From positions 1 through 33,066 of the forward strand of contig CANRMW010000005.1 in assembly GCA_947631835.1 (NCBI GenBank): DNA of 33,066 nt, given 5' to 3'. This document shows positions 1 to 9,039 of this stretch, in pieces. Under the pieces are notes generated by a model, which was not told where the DNA came from, did no database searches, and was given only the letters and a program-made list of their open reading frames with translations. Position 1 is the first letter of the stretch. Every line of letters starts with the position of its first letter. This DNA comes from an uncultured Clostridia bacterium. GTDB lineage: Bacteria; Bacillota; Clostridia; Oscillospirales; Acutalibacteraceae. Made by a program: the position numbers and the translations under genes.

Positions 1-750
1 ATGTTCGTGAACCTCGCGAACGACCCGGCCATCGAGCGCATCGCGACGCCGAAAATGGCGCTGACCGCCGCCGAATACCTCGCCTTTGAGAAAAATTACC
101 ATGTGCTCGTCATCCTGACGGACATCACGAACTACGCCGACGCGCTGCGCGAGGTCTCCGCCGCGCGCAAAGAGGTCCCGGGCCGCCGCGGCTATCCGGG
201 CTATATGTACACCGACCTTGCTTCCATCTATGAGCGGGCCGGCCGGCAAAAGGGCAAGACCGGGTCCATCACGCTGATCCCGATCCTCACGATGCCGGAA
301 GACGACAAGACCCACCCGATCCCGGACCTCACCGGGTACATCACGGAGGGGCAGATCATCCTCTCCCGTGAGCTCTACCGCAAGAACGTCACGCCGCCGA
401 TCGACGTGCTGCCCTCGCTTTCGCGACTCAAGGACAAGGGCATCGGCGAGGGCAAGACCCGCGCCGACCACGCGAGCACGATGAACCAGCTCTTCTCCGC
501 CTACGCCCGCGGCAAGGACGCGAAGGAGCTGATGGTCATCCTCGGCGAGGCGGCGCTGACCGACATCGACAAGCTCTACGCGAAGTTCGCCGACGCGTTC
601 GAGACGGAGTACGTCTCGCAGGGGTACACGACGAGCCGCGACATCGAGGAGACGCTCGACATCGGCTGGAAGCTGCTCTCGATCCTCCCGAGAAGCGAGC
701 TCAAGCGCATCGACGACAAGTATCTCGACATGTACTACGGAAAGGTGTGA
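1..750 (+). CDS. atpB: V-type ATP synthase subunit B (5' end truncated by window)
   Basis: Protein contains typical V/A-ATPase B-subunit segments ([75 protein letters not shown]). The first in-window Met is internal to the family. Confidence 0.95.
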   Translation: MFVNLANDPAIERIATPKMALTAAEYLAFEKNYHVLVILTDITNYADALREVSAARKEVPGRRGYPGYMYTDLASIYERAGRQKGKTGSITLIPILTMPEDDKTHPIPDLTGYITEGQIILSRELYRKNVTPPIDVLPSLSRLKDKGIGEGKTRADHASTMNQLFSAYARGKDAKELMVILGEAALTDIDKLYAKFADAFETEYVSQGYTTSRDIEETLDIGWKLLSILPRSELKRIDDKYLDMYYGKV

Positions 751-1406
751 TCGGCGTGGCCGGAACACAAGTGAACCCCACCCGCATGGAGCTGACGCGC
801 CTCAAGGCGAAGCTCGTCACCGCGCAGCGCGGCCACAAGCTGCTCAAGGATAAGCGCGACGAGCTGATGCGGCAATTCCTCGACAAGGTGCGGGAGAACC
901 GCGCCCTGCGCGAGGAGGTAGAGGCCGCCCTCACCGAGGCGAACCGCGACTTCATGCTCGCGCGCGCGTCTATGTCGGACGAGGCGCTGAACACCGCGCT
1001 CCTCGCGCCGAAGCAGGAGGTCACGATCGAGGCGGGCACGGAAAACGTGATGAGCGTGGAGATCCCCGCGTTCGATTTCAAGACCCGCACGCCGGACCCG
1101 AACGACATCTATTCCTACGGCTTCGGCTTCACCAGCGGCGACCTCGACGAGGCGATCCAGTCGCTCTCGGCGGTGTTTCCGAAGATGCTGAGGCTCGCGG
1201 AGATCGAGAAATCCTGCCAGCTCATGGCCGCGGAGATCGAAAAGACCCGCCGCCGCGTCAACGCGCTCGAGCACGTCATGATCCCGGAGACGCAGGCGAG
1301 CATCAAGTACATCACGATGAAGCTCGACGAAAACGAGCGCTCCACGCAGATCCGCCTGATGAAGGTCAAGGACATGATGCTCAAAGAAGCCCACGGCTAC
1401 GAATAA
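747..1406 (+). CDS. atpD: V-type ATP synthase subunit D
   Basis: N-terminus [36 protein letters not shown] and C-terminal [13 protein letters not shown] match V-ATPase D. GTG start overlaps the end of subunit B. Confidence 0.95.
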   Translation: MIGVAGTQVNPTRMELTRLKAKLVTAQRGHKLLKDKRDELMRQFLDKVRENRALREEVEAALTEANRDFMLARASMSDEALNTALLAPKQEVTIEAGTENVMSVEIPAFDFKTRTPDPNDIYSYGFGFTSGDLDEAIQSLSAVFPKMLRLAEIEKSCQLMAAEIEKTRRRVNALEHVMIPETQASIKYITMKLDENERSTQIRLMKVKDMMLKEAHGYE

Positions 1407-1483
1407 GGCGCGGTGGAGCGGATCGAGGCGCTCGCGGCGCAGCTCGACGGCGGGTCAAAGACGGATCCGCGCTGAAAAAGGTC

Positions 1484-1516
1484 AGGACCGCCGGTCATGC
1501 CGGCGGTCCTTTTGCT
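1484..1516 (+). terminator. Intrinsic terminator of the V-ATPase operon
   Basis: AGGACCGCCGG-tcatg-CCGGCGGTCCT followed by TTTTG. A second hairpin, GAGCGGC...GCCGCTC followed by TCTTTTTT, lies at ~1530-1566. Confidence 0.85.
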
Positions 1517-1579
1517 TTCTGTTTTTGGGGAGCGGCTGCGTGAAAAAGCGCCGCTCTCTTTTTTCCCGGGGGCATGAAC

Positions 1580-2857
1580 CTAACACCCGCACATGATGCG
1601 GATGATCTCGGCGTCCGTTTCCGCCATGCCGAGCCGCGCGAGCAGGCCGATGTTGCGGATGGTATTCTCCTCGCCTTTTTCCACGATGCCGTCTCCGCCG
1701 TAAAACTCGGAGCCCTGCCGCTGCATCTGGAAGCCCAAGAGCCCGGCTTCCACCGCCGAGGCGATCTTCGCGGCGCAGCTCGCCTTCGCGCCGTCGCAGA
1801 TCATGCCGGAGTTGATCGCCACCGCGTTCACGACGGTATGCGCGATCTCCTGCGCGCCCCCGCCGTGCAGGTAGCAAATGCCCGCGCCCGCGCCGCATCC
1901 CGCGCTGGTCGCGCCGCAGTACGCCGAAAGCCGCCCGATGCCGGTCTTGAGGTGGATCGTCACAAGATTGGAGACGACGAGCGCGCGGTAGAGGCGTTCC
2001 GTTCCGGCGTGCATCGCCTCCGCGTAAACGATCACGGGCAGCGAAGCGGTGAGCCCCTGGTTCCCGCTCCCGGAATTGATGACGACCGGAAGCTCGCAGC
2101 CGCTCATCCGCGCGTCGGAGCCTGCGGCGGCCGCGGCCTTCGCCCGGTTGTGGACGCTGTCCCCATACGCGGAGAGCAGCACGCGCCCGATGTTTGCGCC
2201 CCAGTCCCCGGAAAATCCCGCCTCGGCGATGGCCGTGTTGCATTCGATCTGCCGCTTCAGCGTCGGCGCGACGTCTTCGATCTCCACGCAGTCCGCAAAC
2301 GCCGCGATCTCCCGCACGGTGAGGCAGTCTCTCCCCTCCGGCTCCGCCTGCGCGCACTCCGAAAACGGCGCGGAAAAGCGCGTTTCGCCGTCTCTTTCGA
2401 TGCGGACCACGTTCGTGTGGCTCCCGAGGATGCGGACAAAGGCGCTGTGCGCCGCCGCGCGCAACAGGATCCCGATCTCAAAGACGTACCCGCTCTCCGA
2501 GGCATGGACCTGCACCGGCATTGTTTCGAGGCATTCCCGAATGGCCGGGAGCTTTTCCTCGGTGATCTTCGACAGCACCTCCAGCTTGTCCTCGGCGCGG
2601 CCCGCCGCGACCCCGGCGGCCACGGCGGCGGCGATGCCGCGCAGGTTCCCCGTGTGCGGCACGACGACGCTTTTCACGTTCTTGATGATGTTTGGGCTGA
2701 CCGTGACCTCCGCCGACTCCGGCGCCTCCCCGAGCGTGTCCCGGGCGAGCGCCGCCGCATAGGCCACGGCGATCGGCTCGGTGCAGCCCATGGCGGGCAC
2801 CAGCTCTTCCCGCAGGATCCGCAGATATTTCTCATACAGTGCGTCATGCTTTTCCAT
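1580..2857 (-). CDS. L-cysteine desulfidase / L-serine ammonia-lyase-like protein (UPF0597, CyuA family)
   Basis: VPAMGCTEPIAVAYAAALAR, NIIKNVKSVVVPHTG, NSGSGNQGLTASLPVIVYA and CGATSAGCGAGAGICYLHGG are UPF0597/CyuA-type motifs. Met at 2857 is preceded by GGAGGAG. Confidence 0.88.
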   Translation of the reverse strand: MEKHDALYEKYLRILREELVPAMGCTEPIAVAYAAALARDTLGEAPESAEVTVSPNIIKNVKSVVVPHTGNLRGIAAAVAAGVAAGRAEDKLEVLSKITEEKLPAIRECLETMPVQVHASESGYVFEIGILLRAAAHSAFVRILGSHTNVVRIERDGETRFSAPFSECAQAEPEGRDCLTVREIAAFADCVEIEDVAPTLKRQIECNTAIAEAGFSGDWGANIGRVLLSAYGDSVHNRAKAAAAAGSDARMSGCELPVVINSGSGNQGLTASLPVIVYAEAMHAGTERLYRALVVSNLVTIHLKTGIGRLSAYCGATSAGCGAGAGICYLHGGGAQEIAHTVVNAVAINSGMICDGAKASCAAKIASAVEAGLLGFQMQRQGSEFYGGDGIVEKGEENTIRNIGLLARLGMAETDAEIIRIMCGC

Positions 2858-2903
2858 CGCAAACTCCTCCACGGGCGCGCGCCCGGTTTCCGCCTTTTTT
2901 AAA

Positions 2904-2932
2904 AGTATACCTGATTTTTTTGCTTTTTTCAA
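2904..2932 (-). promoter_or_regulatory. Sigma-A-like promoter for the UPF0597 gene
   Basis: Minus strand TTGAAA-17 nt-TATACT. Confidence 0.7.
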
Positions 2933-2963
2933 GGGCTTTCTCCCTGTTTCGCGCAGGGAGCAA

Positions 2964-2999
2964 AAGAAGCGCCCGGCGGCGTCCGTCGGAGCGCTTCTT
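2964..2999 (-). terminator. Terminator downstream of the HAD gene
   Basis: AAGAAGCGC...GCGCTTCTT hairpin followed on the minus strand by TTTTG. A second hairpin CTCCCTG...CAGGGAG is at ~2939-2960. Confidence 0.7.
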
Positions 3000-3018
3000 C
3001 TGTTTTCGTTTCGCTGTC

Positions 3019-3756
3019 TTAAACGTCTTGCAGGATGCCCGAAAGCTCCGCAAAGGACGCCGTGCGAAACTCTGCAAGGTCCGCGTTCCGCTCGTTGATG
3101 AGGCAGTCCGTCACGAGGAGCGTTTCCATCCCCGCTTTTCCCGCGGCGACGGCGTCCTCGTCCACGTTGTTGCCGACCATCAGGCAGTCCTTCGGGTCCG
3201 CGTCGAGCCGCTTTGCGATCGCCGTGAAATACGCCGGGTTCGGCTTCGAGCAGGACATATTCTCATACGTCGTGACGAGCGCGAAATCCGAGGCTTTCAG
3301 CCCGATCCACCCGAGGCGCGTCTCCACGCCGATCTTCGGAAAAATGGGGTTCGTCGCGAGCACGACGGTATGTCCCGCCGCTTTCAGCCCGTCGATCAGC
3401 GGCTTTGCGAGCGGGTTTTCCCCGGTAAAGCGCTTTGCGCCCGCAAACTCGTGCGCGTAGAAATCGTCGGTGACGCTGCGGTGCTCCGGGACGTACTGCG
3501 GGAACAGCCCGGCGAACGTCTCCCAGAACGCCTCGCAGTTCGGCCGGGAGCCGTCGTTTTTCACCATCGCCGCCGTGCCGGCCCAAACGCCCGCGATGAG
3601 CGCCTTCGCGTCGGTGTAGCCGAGCGGCGCGAGCTTCGCCGCGAGGAGCCCGAAATACCCGCGCGTAAATTCGTCGTTGTCCATCGGCAGCAGCGTGCCG
3701 TCGAGATCGAACAAAATCAGCTTTTTTCTCAATTTCTCATCCCTCGATCGGAACAA
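3019..3756 (-). CDS. HAD family hydrolase
   Basis: LILFDLDGTLLPMDN (motif I), VLATNPIFPK, and KPNPAYFTAIAKRL..DCLMVGNNVDEDAVAAGKAGM (motifs III/IV). Start uncertain (TTG). Confidence 0.9.
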   Translation of the reverse strand: MFRSRDEKLRKKLILFDLDGTLLPMDNDEFTRGYFGLLAAKLAPLGYTDAKALIAGVWAGTAAMVKNDGSRPNCEAFWETFAGLFPQYVPEHRSVTDDFYAHEFAGAKRFTGENPLAKPLIDGLKAAGHTVVLATNPIFPKIGVETRLGWIGLKASDFALVTTYENMSCSKPNPAYFTAIAKRLDADPKDCLMVGNNVDEDAVAAGKAGMETLLVTDCLINERNADLAEFRTASFAELSGILQDV

Positions 3757-3795
3757 GAGGGCCAGTTCCCCGACTCCCTCTTTTGTAACCGTCCT

Positions 3796-4164
3796 TTACC
3801 GTGCTCTCTGCAGGCTCGCGCTCGCCACGACGTCCACGCCCGTCCCACAGACGTTTTCGATCACGACGTCCCCGATCCGCACGGGCGTCTCGATCTCCGC
3901 CGCGTTGATCGCCTCCATGACCGCAAAGATCTTCGACTTCGGAACGTCGGTCTTCGTGCGCACGGCGACCACGGGCCGCTCGCCGCCGATGGCCCGCACC
4001 GTGGAGGTGACGGTCCGCGTCGGCGCGGTGACTTCCTTCTTCGCGTAGATCTCGCCGCGCTTGCAGGTGTTCCCCTCGACCTTCACGACCTCGCCGTTTT
4101 CGAGCGTGACGGTGAGCGGACAGCCCAGCGGGCAGTTGATACAGATGAGGTTTCTCGTTTCCAT
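3796..4164 (-). CDS. DUF1667 domain-containing protein
   Basis: ICINCPLGCPLTVTLENGEVVKVEGNTCKRGEIYAKKEVTAPTRTVTSTV is the DUF1667 Cys-rich signature. It follows two flavoprotein genes, the usual context. Confidence 0.92.
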   Translation of the reverse strand: METRNLICINCPLGCPLTVTLENGEVVKVEGNTCKRGEIYAKKEVTAPTRTVTSTVRAIGGERPVVAVRTKTDVPKSKIFAVMEAINAAEIETPVRIGDVVIENVCGTGVDVVASASLQRAR

Positions 4165-4165
4165 G

Positions 4166-5428
4166 TCAGTCCTCCTCCGTCGTGACCGTAATCTTCCCGA
4201 CGTTTTTACCCAGCAGGTCTGCGCGCTTTAAAACGACCTGCTCCATCTCGCCCGGCGCCATGACCTGCTTTTTCCGGTGCAGCACGCGTTCGCCGTCAAA
4301 ATAGACGCTGGTGTAGACGTTTTTATAGATGTTCCCGACGCGGAAGCGCACCGTGAGGAGCTCGGGCATGTGCGCCGGGTCCACAGCGCTCGGCACCGTG
4401 TAGCGCACGCCGCCTCCCACCGCGATCGGGATCTCCGCGCCGCCGCTGCGTTCGGGCTGCCCGTTTGCGATGTACTCCGCAGCCGCCCTGCCGGCGGCCG
4501 CCGCCTCCTCCGAGACGTAGTCCACGAGGTCGTGGACGTGCAGCACGTTCCCGCAGGCGAAAACGCCCGGCACGCTCGTCATGAGCCGCTCGTTGACCGT
4601 CGGACCGTTCGTCGCGCGGGAAAGCTCCACGCCCGCGCCGGTCGAAAGCTCGTTCTCCGGGATCAGTCCCACAGAGAGCAGCAATGTATCGCAGGAATAA
4701 TACTCCTCCGTGCCGGGGATCGGCTGGAGCCGATCGTCCACCTCGGAGATCACAACGCCGGTCACGCGGTCCTTGCCCCGGATCTCCGTCACGGTGTGGG
4801 AGAGCTTCAGCGGGATGCCGTAGTCGTCGAGGCACTGGACGATGTTCCGCTTGAGCCCGCCGGAATACGGCTGCAGCTCCGCGACGACCTTCACCTTCGC
4901 ACCCTCGAGCGTCATGCGGCGCGCCATGATGAGCCCGATGTCGCCCGAGCCGAGGATGACGACCTCATGGCCGGGCATCTGCCCCTCCATGTTGACGAGA
5001 CGCTGCGCGGTCCCGGCGGAATAGATGCCCGCCGGCCGGAAGCCCGGGATGTTCAGCGCGCCTCTCGAGCGCTCGCGGCAGCCCATCGCGAGGATGACTG
5101 CCCCGGCCTCGATCGTGACGAGCCCCTTTTCGCGGCTGACCGCCGTGATGACGCGGTCCTTCGAGAGCGAGAGGACCATCGTCGAGAGCCAGACCTCCGC
5201 GTCGGTCTCCATGACCTTTTCCTCGAACCGCGCGGCGTACTCCGGGCCGGTGAGTTCTTCCTTAAACGTGTGCAGGCCGAAGCCGTTGTGGATGCACTGG
5301 TTTAAAATGCCGCCGAGCCGCACGTCGCGCTCCAAAATGAGCACGTCCTTCGCGCCCGCCTCCTTTGCGGCGAGCGCTGCGGCAAGCCCCGCCGGGCCGC
5401 CGCCGATGATGACGATTTCGCGTTTCAT
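4166..5428 (-). CDS. NAD(P)/FAD-dependent oxidoreductase (pyridine nucleotide-disulfide family)
   Basis: IVIIGGGPAGLAAALAAKEAG Rossmann motif; GRLVNMEG..VILGSGDIGLIMARR second dinucleotide fold; PGVFACGNVLHVHDLVDYVSEEA. Confidence 0.92.
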   Translation of the reverse strand: MKREIVIIGGGPAGLAAALAAKEAGAKDVLILERDVRLGGILNQCIHNGFGLHTFKEELTGPEYAARFEEKVMETDAEVWLSTMVLSLSKDRVITAVSREKGLVTIEAGAVILAMGCRERSRGALNIPGFRPAGIYSAGTAQRLVNMEGQMPGHEVVILGSGDIGLIMARRMTLEGAKVKVVAELQPYSGGLKRNIVQCLDDYGIPLKLSHTVTEIRGKDRVTGVVISEVDDRLQPIPGTEEYYSCDTLLLSVGLIPENELSTGAGVELSRATNGPTVNERLMTSVPGVFACGNVLHVHDLVDYVSEEAAAAGRAAAEYIANGQPERSGGAEIPIAVGGGVRYTVPSAVDPAHMPELLTVRFRVGNIYKNVYTSVYFDGERVLHRKKQVMAPGEMEQVVLKRADLLGKNVGKITVTTEED

Positions 5429-5440
5429 AAAGCCCCTCCC

Positions 5441-6862
5441 CTATTTCGTTTTCCCGTAGACGAGCACGGACGCGGGCGTGTTCTTGCGGATCCCGCTGAG
5501 CGGGAGCCCCAGCTCGCGGGAAAGGATCTCCATGACGCGCGGCGAGCAGAACCCCGCCTGGCATCGTCCCATCCCGGCCCGCGTGCGCCGCTTTACGCCG
5601 TCGAGCGTCGTCGCGCCCGGCGTGCGGCGGATCGCGTCGCGGATCTCACCCTCGCTGACCGTCTCGCAGCGGCAGACGATGCTCCCGTAGAGCGGATCTT
5701 TTTCGATGTATGCCCGGCGTTCCTCCTCGGGCAGGGAATAGATATGCGGCACGCCCTTGCGGATCGGGTCGAAGTCCGCGCGCTTCGAAAGTCCGAGCGC
5801 GGCGGCGATCTTTTCCGCCATCATTTCCCCGATGACCGGCGCGGAGGTCAGTCCGGGCGATTCGATGCCCGCCGCCTCGAAGAAGCCGGGCGCGGCCTCG
5901 CGCAGGATGAAGTCGTCCACGTCGGTGTGGGCGCGAAGGCCCGAAAACGACGTGATGACCTGCCTTGTCGGCAACGACTTCACGCTCAGCGCGGCGCGCT
6001 TTTGCAGGTCCGCGAGGCCGAACGCCGTCGTCGCGGTGTATTCCTTGTCGTCGGTGTCCTCGGCGGTCGGGCCAAGGAGCAGGTTCCCGTGGACCGTCGG
6101 TGTGACGAGCACGCCCTTGCCGAGCTTCGTCGGAAGCTGAAAGATCGTCCGATCGACCAGCCCGCCGACGGTCTTGTCGCAAAGGCAGTATTCGCCGCGC
6201 CGCGCCGTGACAGTGTAGTCGTGCGGCAGCAGCAGGTCGTGGATCCGGTCGGCATAGACGCCCGCCGCGTTCACGACGGCCTTCGCCCGAATCTCTCCGC
6301 TTTCCGTCTCGAGCGTAAAACCGTCCTCGCCGCGCGCGACGCCGGTGACGCCGCTCAAAAAGCGGAACTCGGCCCCGTTTTTTGCCGCGTTTTCCGCGAA
6401 GCCCAGCGTCAGCTCAAACGGACAGACAATGCCCGAGGACGGGCACCAGAGCGCCGCGACCACGTTTTCCGAGAGGTTCGGCTCCATCTTCCGCGCCTCG
6501 TCCCCCGAAACGATGGAAAGGTCGGTCAGGCCGTTTTTCACGCCCCGCTCGTAGAGCGTCTCGAGCGCCGGACGGTCCTCCTCCTGAAAACAGAGCACAA
6601 ACGCACCGTTGCGCCGGAAGGGCACGTCCAGCTCCTCGGAAATGCGGGTCATCATCCGGTTGCCGAGGACGTTCATCTTCGCCTTCATCGTGCCGTTTTC
6701 GGCGTCGAACCCGCCGTGGACGATGGCGCTGTTCGCCTTGGAGGTACCGGTGCAGACGTCCTCGCCCTTTTCCACGACGACGACCGACCCGGTATACCGC
6801 GTCAGCTCCCGTGCGATCGCGCAGCCGATCACGCCGGCCCCGATCACTGCAACATCATACAT
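5441..6862 (-). CDS. GlpA-like FAD-dependent glycerol-3-phosphate dehydrogenase family protein with BFD-like [2Fe-2S] C-terminus
   Basis: DVAVIGAGVIGCAIARELTRY; SKANSAIVHGGFDAENGTMKAKMNV; C-terminal IVCRCETVSEGEIRDAIRR..CQAGFCSPRV. Confidence 0.9.
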   Translation of the reverse strand: MYDVAVIGAGVIGCAIARELTRYTGSVVVVEKGEDVCTGTSKANSAIVHGGFDAENGTMKAKMNVLGNRMMTRISEELDVPFRRNGAFVLCFQEEDRPALETLYERGVKNGLTDLSIVSGDEARKMEPNLSENVVAALWCPSSGIVCPFELTLGFAENAAKNGAEFRFLSGVTGVARGEDGFTLETESGEIRAKAVVNAAGVYADRIHDLLLPHDYTVTARRGEYCLCDKTVGGLVDRTIFQLPTKLGKGVLVTPTVHGNLLLGPTAEDTDDKEYTATTAFGLADLQKRAALSVKSLPTRQVITSFSGLRAHTDVDDFILREAAPGFFEAAGIESPGLTSAPVIGEMMAEKIAAALGLSKRADFDPIRKGVPHIYSLPEEERRAYIEKDPLYGSIVCRCETVSEGEIRDAIRRTPGATTLDGVKRRTRAGMGRCQAGFCSPRVMEILSRELGLPLSGIRKNTPASVLVYGKTK

Positions 6863-6948
6863 AGTTTCACGATCCTTCCCGCCGGCACCAAAGCCGGCCT
6901 TTCACTTCGCGCGGCCCCCAAAGCCGCGCCATATCCGATGCTGCTTGT

Positions 6949-6977
6949 ATTTTATCACAGAAAAGGTCGGGAATCAA
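6949..6977 (-). promoter_or_regulatory. Sigma-A-like promoter of the GlpA-like/FAD/DUF1667 operon
   Basis: Minus strand TTGATT-17 nt-TAAAAT. Confidence 0.75.
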
Positions 6978-7036
6978 CGGGAAAAGCGGAAAAGACAGCG
7001 GGATTTTCTTTCCATTCCCCGCAAAATGCGTTTTTC

Positions 7037-7065
7037 TTGCGCAGCGGGACAAGTCGTGCTATAAT
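7037..7065 (+). promoter_or_regulatory. Sigma-A-like promoter for the GtrA family gene
   Basis: TTGCGC-17 nt-TATAAT. Confidence 0.7.
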
Positions 7066-7093
7066 AGAAAAAAAGCAGCGGGAGGCGAAACGC

Positions 7094-7507
7094 ATGAAGA
7101 AGCAAAAGGCCCCGTGGAACCGTCCGCAGTTCCGGGAGCTGTTCCTGTATCTCATCGTGGGCGGGCTCGCCACGCTGGTGGAGTGGGCGGGCTTTTGGGC
7201 GCTGGACTCCGGGCTGCATGTGCACTATCTCTTGGCGACCGCGCTGGCGTTCGCCGTATCGACCTTCGCAAACTGGGCGTTCGGGCGGCTTTTGGTGTTC
7301 AAAAAGCGCGAGGGCCAGTCGCTCGTCCGGGAGATCGCCTCGGTGTACCTCGCGGCGGCGGTCGGGCTCCTGCTGAACCTCGGGATCATGTATGTGCTCG
7401 TGGACTTTCTGCACCTGATGACAATGCTCTCGAAGATCGTCGCGACGGTCCTCGTCTTTGCTTATAATTATCTGATCCGAAAGCTCGTGATCTACCGAAA
7501 ATCTTAA
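7094..7507 (+). CDS. GtrA family membrane protein
   Basis: FLYLIVGGLATLVEWAGFWAL, STFANWAFGRLLVFKKRE, FAYNYLIRKLVIYRKS are typical of GtrA. ATG at 7094 preceded by GGGAGG. Confidence 0.9.
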   Translation: MKKQKAPWNRPQFRELFLYLIVGGLATLVEWAGFWALDSGLHVHYLLATALAFAVSTFANWAFGRLLVFKKREGQSLVREIASVYLAAAVGLLLNLGIMYVLVDFLHLMTMLSKIVATVLVFAYNYLIRKLVIYRKS

Positions 7508-7525
7508 TTCGCAGGGAGGGTTACC

Positions 7526-8377
7526 ATGAACGAAATCTCCATTTTTTTCGCACACCTTGAGGAAGCGGCCGTGCAGGAGGGCCTGCCGCTCGCCGAGATC
7601 TGCCGCCGCGCGAAGGCCTTCGGCTTTGACGCGGTCGAGATGGACGCGGCGCGTCTCGCCGAAGACGGAGAAGCGCTGCTCCAGAGCGCGCGGGACGCGG
7701 GCCTCCGCGTGAACTGCGTCAACACCTTTTTCAATTTCGGCGCGAAAGAGGACTCTGCGGCGGACGACGACGCCGCGATCGACACGGCGCTCGCCGCCGT
7801 GCGGAACGCGGGCAGCGAGAAGATCCTCGCGATCCCCGGCTTTCTCACCGACGCGGAGATGCAGCGCGGCTCCGCCGCCTTTGTCCGCCGCCGCGAACGG
7901 ATGGCGGAATCGATGCGCAAGCTCTGCGGGAAGGCGGCCGAGACGGGCGTTACCGTGCTGATGGAAGACTTCGACCTCGACCGCACCCCGTTCTACAACG
8001 CGGAAGAGCTGCTCTGGTTCATGGAACACGTCGAGGGTCTCCGCTGCGCGTTTGACACCGGGAACTTCCTCTACGCCGAGGAGGACGCGTCCGAGGCGCT
8101 CGAAAAGCTCCTGCCGTATATCGGCCTCGTCCACTGCAAGGACCGCGGCCTTCTCCCGAACGACGGCGACCCGAAGGAGACCGTATCGGGCAGGAAGCTC
8201 TACCCCGTCGCGGTGGGCGGCGGTGAGATCGACATCGGGGGCATCGTCCGGCGCGTCCTCGATTCCGGCTTTACCGGCACGTTCGCGGCGGAGCATTACG
8301 GCTCCAAGCACCAGCTCAGAGACATGGAGCGCTCCGCCCAAACCCTTCGGCGCATCCTCGGATCGAGCCGAACATAA
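7526..8377 (+). CDS. Sugar phosphate isomerase/epimerase (xylose isomerase-like TIM barrel)
   Basis: FGFDAVEMDAARLAE, VTVLMEDFDLDRTPF, FDTGNFLYAEEDASEALEKLLPYIGLVHCKDR. SD GGAGGG upstream. Confidence 0.88.
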   Translation: MNEISIFFAHLEEAAVQEGLPLAEICRRAKAFGFDAVEMDAARLAEDGEALLQSARDAGLRVNCVNTFFNFGAKEDSAADDDAAIDTALAAVRNAGSEKILAIPGFLTDAEMQRGSAAFVRRRERMAESMRKLCGKAAETGVTVLMEDFDLDRTPFYNAEELLWFMEHVEGLRCAFDTGNFLYAEEDASEALEKLLPYIGLVHCKDRGLLPNDGDPKETVSGRKLYPVAVGGGEIDIGGIVRRVLDSGFTGTFAAEHYGSKHQLRDMERSAQTLRRILGSSRT

Positions 8378-8394
8378 ATCAAGGAGGAAATCCC

Positions 8395-8901
8395 ATGCTG
8401 CTGCATACAAAATCCAAGCTGCTTTCGATCCACCAGAAAATGGATATTTTGGACGAGGAGGACTGCGTCGTCTACACGGTGGAAAGCAAAGTCGTCTCCA
8501 TCCACAACACCACCACGATCTCGAACGCCGCAGGGCAGGAGGTCGCCGTGCTCACCCATAAGCCCATCTCCCTCCACGAGACCCACGACCTCGTGATGGC
8601 CTCGGGCGAAAAGATCGAGCTGCGCACGGAGCTCTTCCACTTCACGGACGACGTCGTGGACCTTTCCGGCATCGGCTGGCAGCTTCGCGGCGATATGCTT
8701 CAGCACAGCTATGAGATCGTCGATGAGGCCGGGCGCGTCCTCGCCTCGGCGCACCACAAGTGGGTCTCCCTCCACGACGTCTACTACATTGACGTGCTGG
8801 ATGAGTCCCAGACCGACCGCATCGTATGTATTTATGTCGCGCTCGAAAAGATCATCCGGGAGCGCGAGACCCGCCGCGCGGACAGCGGAACGCAGAACTG
8901 A
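8395..8901 (+). CDS. LURP-one-related / YxjI-like protein
   Basis: ~168 aa all-beta-like sequence (DEEDCVVYTVESKVVSIHNTTTISNAAGQEVA..YEIVDEAGRVLASAHHKWVSLHDVYYIDV) resembling the LURP-one/tubby-like family. SD AGGAGG. Confidence 0.75.
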   Translation: MLLHTKSKLLSIHQKMDILDEEDCVVYTVESKVVSIHNTTTISNAAGQEVAVLTHKPISLHETHDLVMASGEKIELRTELFHFTDDVVDLSGIGWQLRGDMLQHSYEIVDEAGRVLASAHHKWVSLHDVYYIDVLDESQTDRIVCIYVALEKIIRERETRRADSGTQN

Positions 8902-8917
8902 ATCCCAAAAACACAGA

Positions 8918-9014
8918 GGAAACGGGCCCCGTACATCGCGGGACCCGTTTTCCACATCTTTCCGAAAAAACACAAAAGGCTCTGACGGTCGCCCGCCGGA
9001 GCCTTTGTTTTTGG
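8918..9014. terminator. Two hairpin terminators between convergent genes
   Basis: AAACGGGCCC...GGGACCCGTTTT, and CAAAAGGCTC...GAGCCTTTG followed by TTTTTG. Confidence 0.7.
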
Positions 9015-9039
9015 TGCGTTTTTCCGCCTGGTCCCGTTC

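Noticed and set aside
1413-1475. 20-codon GTG ORF (VERIEALAAQLDGGSKTDPR) after V-ATPase subunit D
   Set aside because: Too short, with no family recognition. Could be a tiny trailing ORF but cannot be supported from sequence alone.
5744-7093. N-terminal extension of the GtrA ORF (5744-7507)
   Set aside because: The GtrA homologous part starts at the ATG at 7094, with its own promoter at 7037-7065 and SD. The upstream portion is antisense to the GlpA-like gene.
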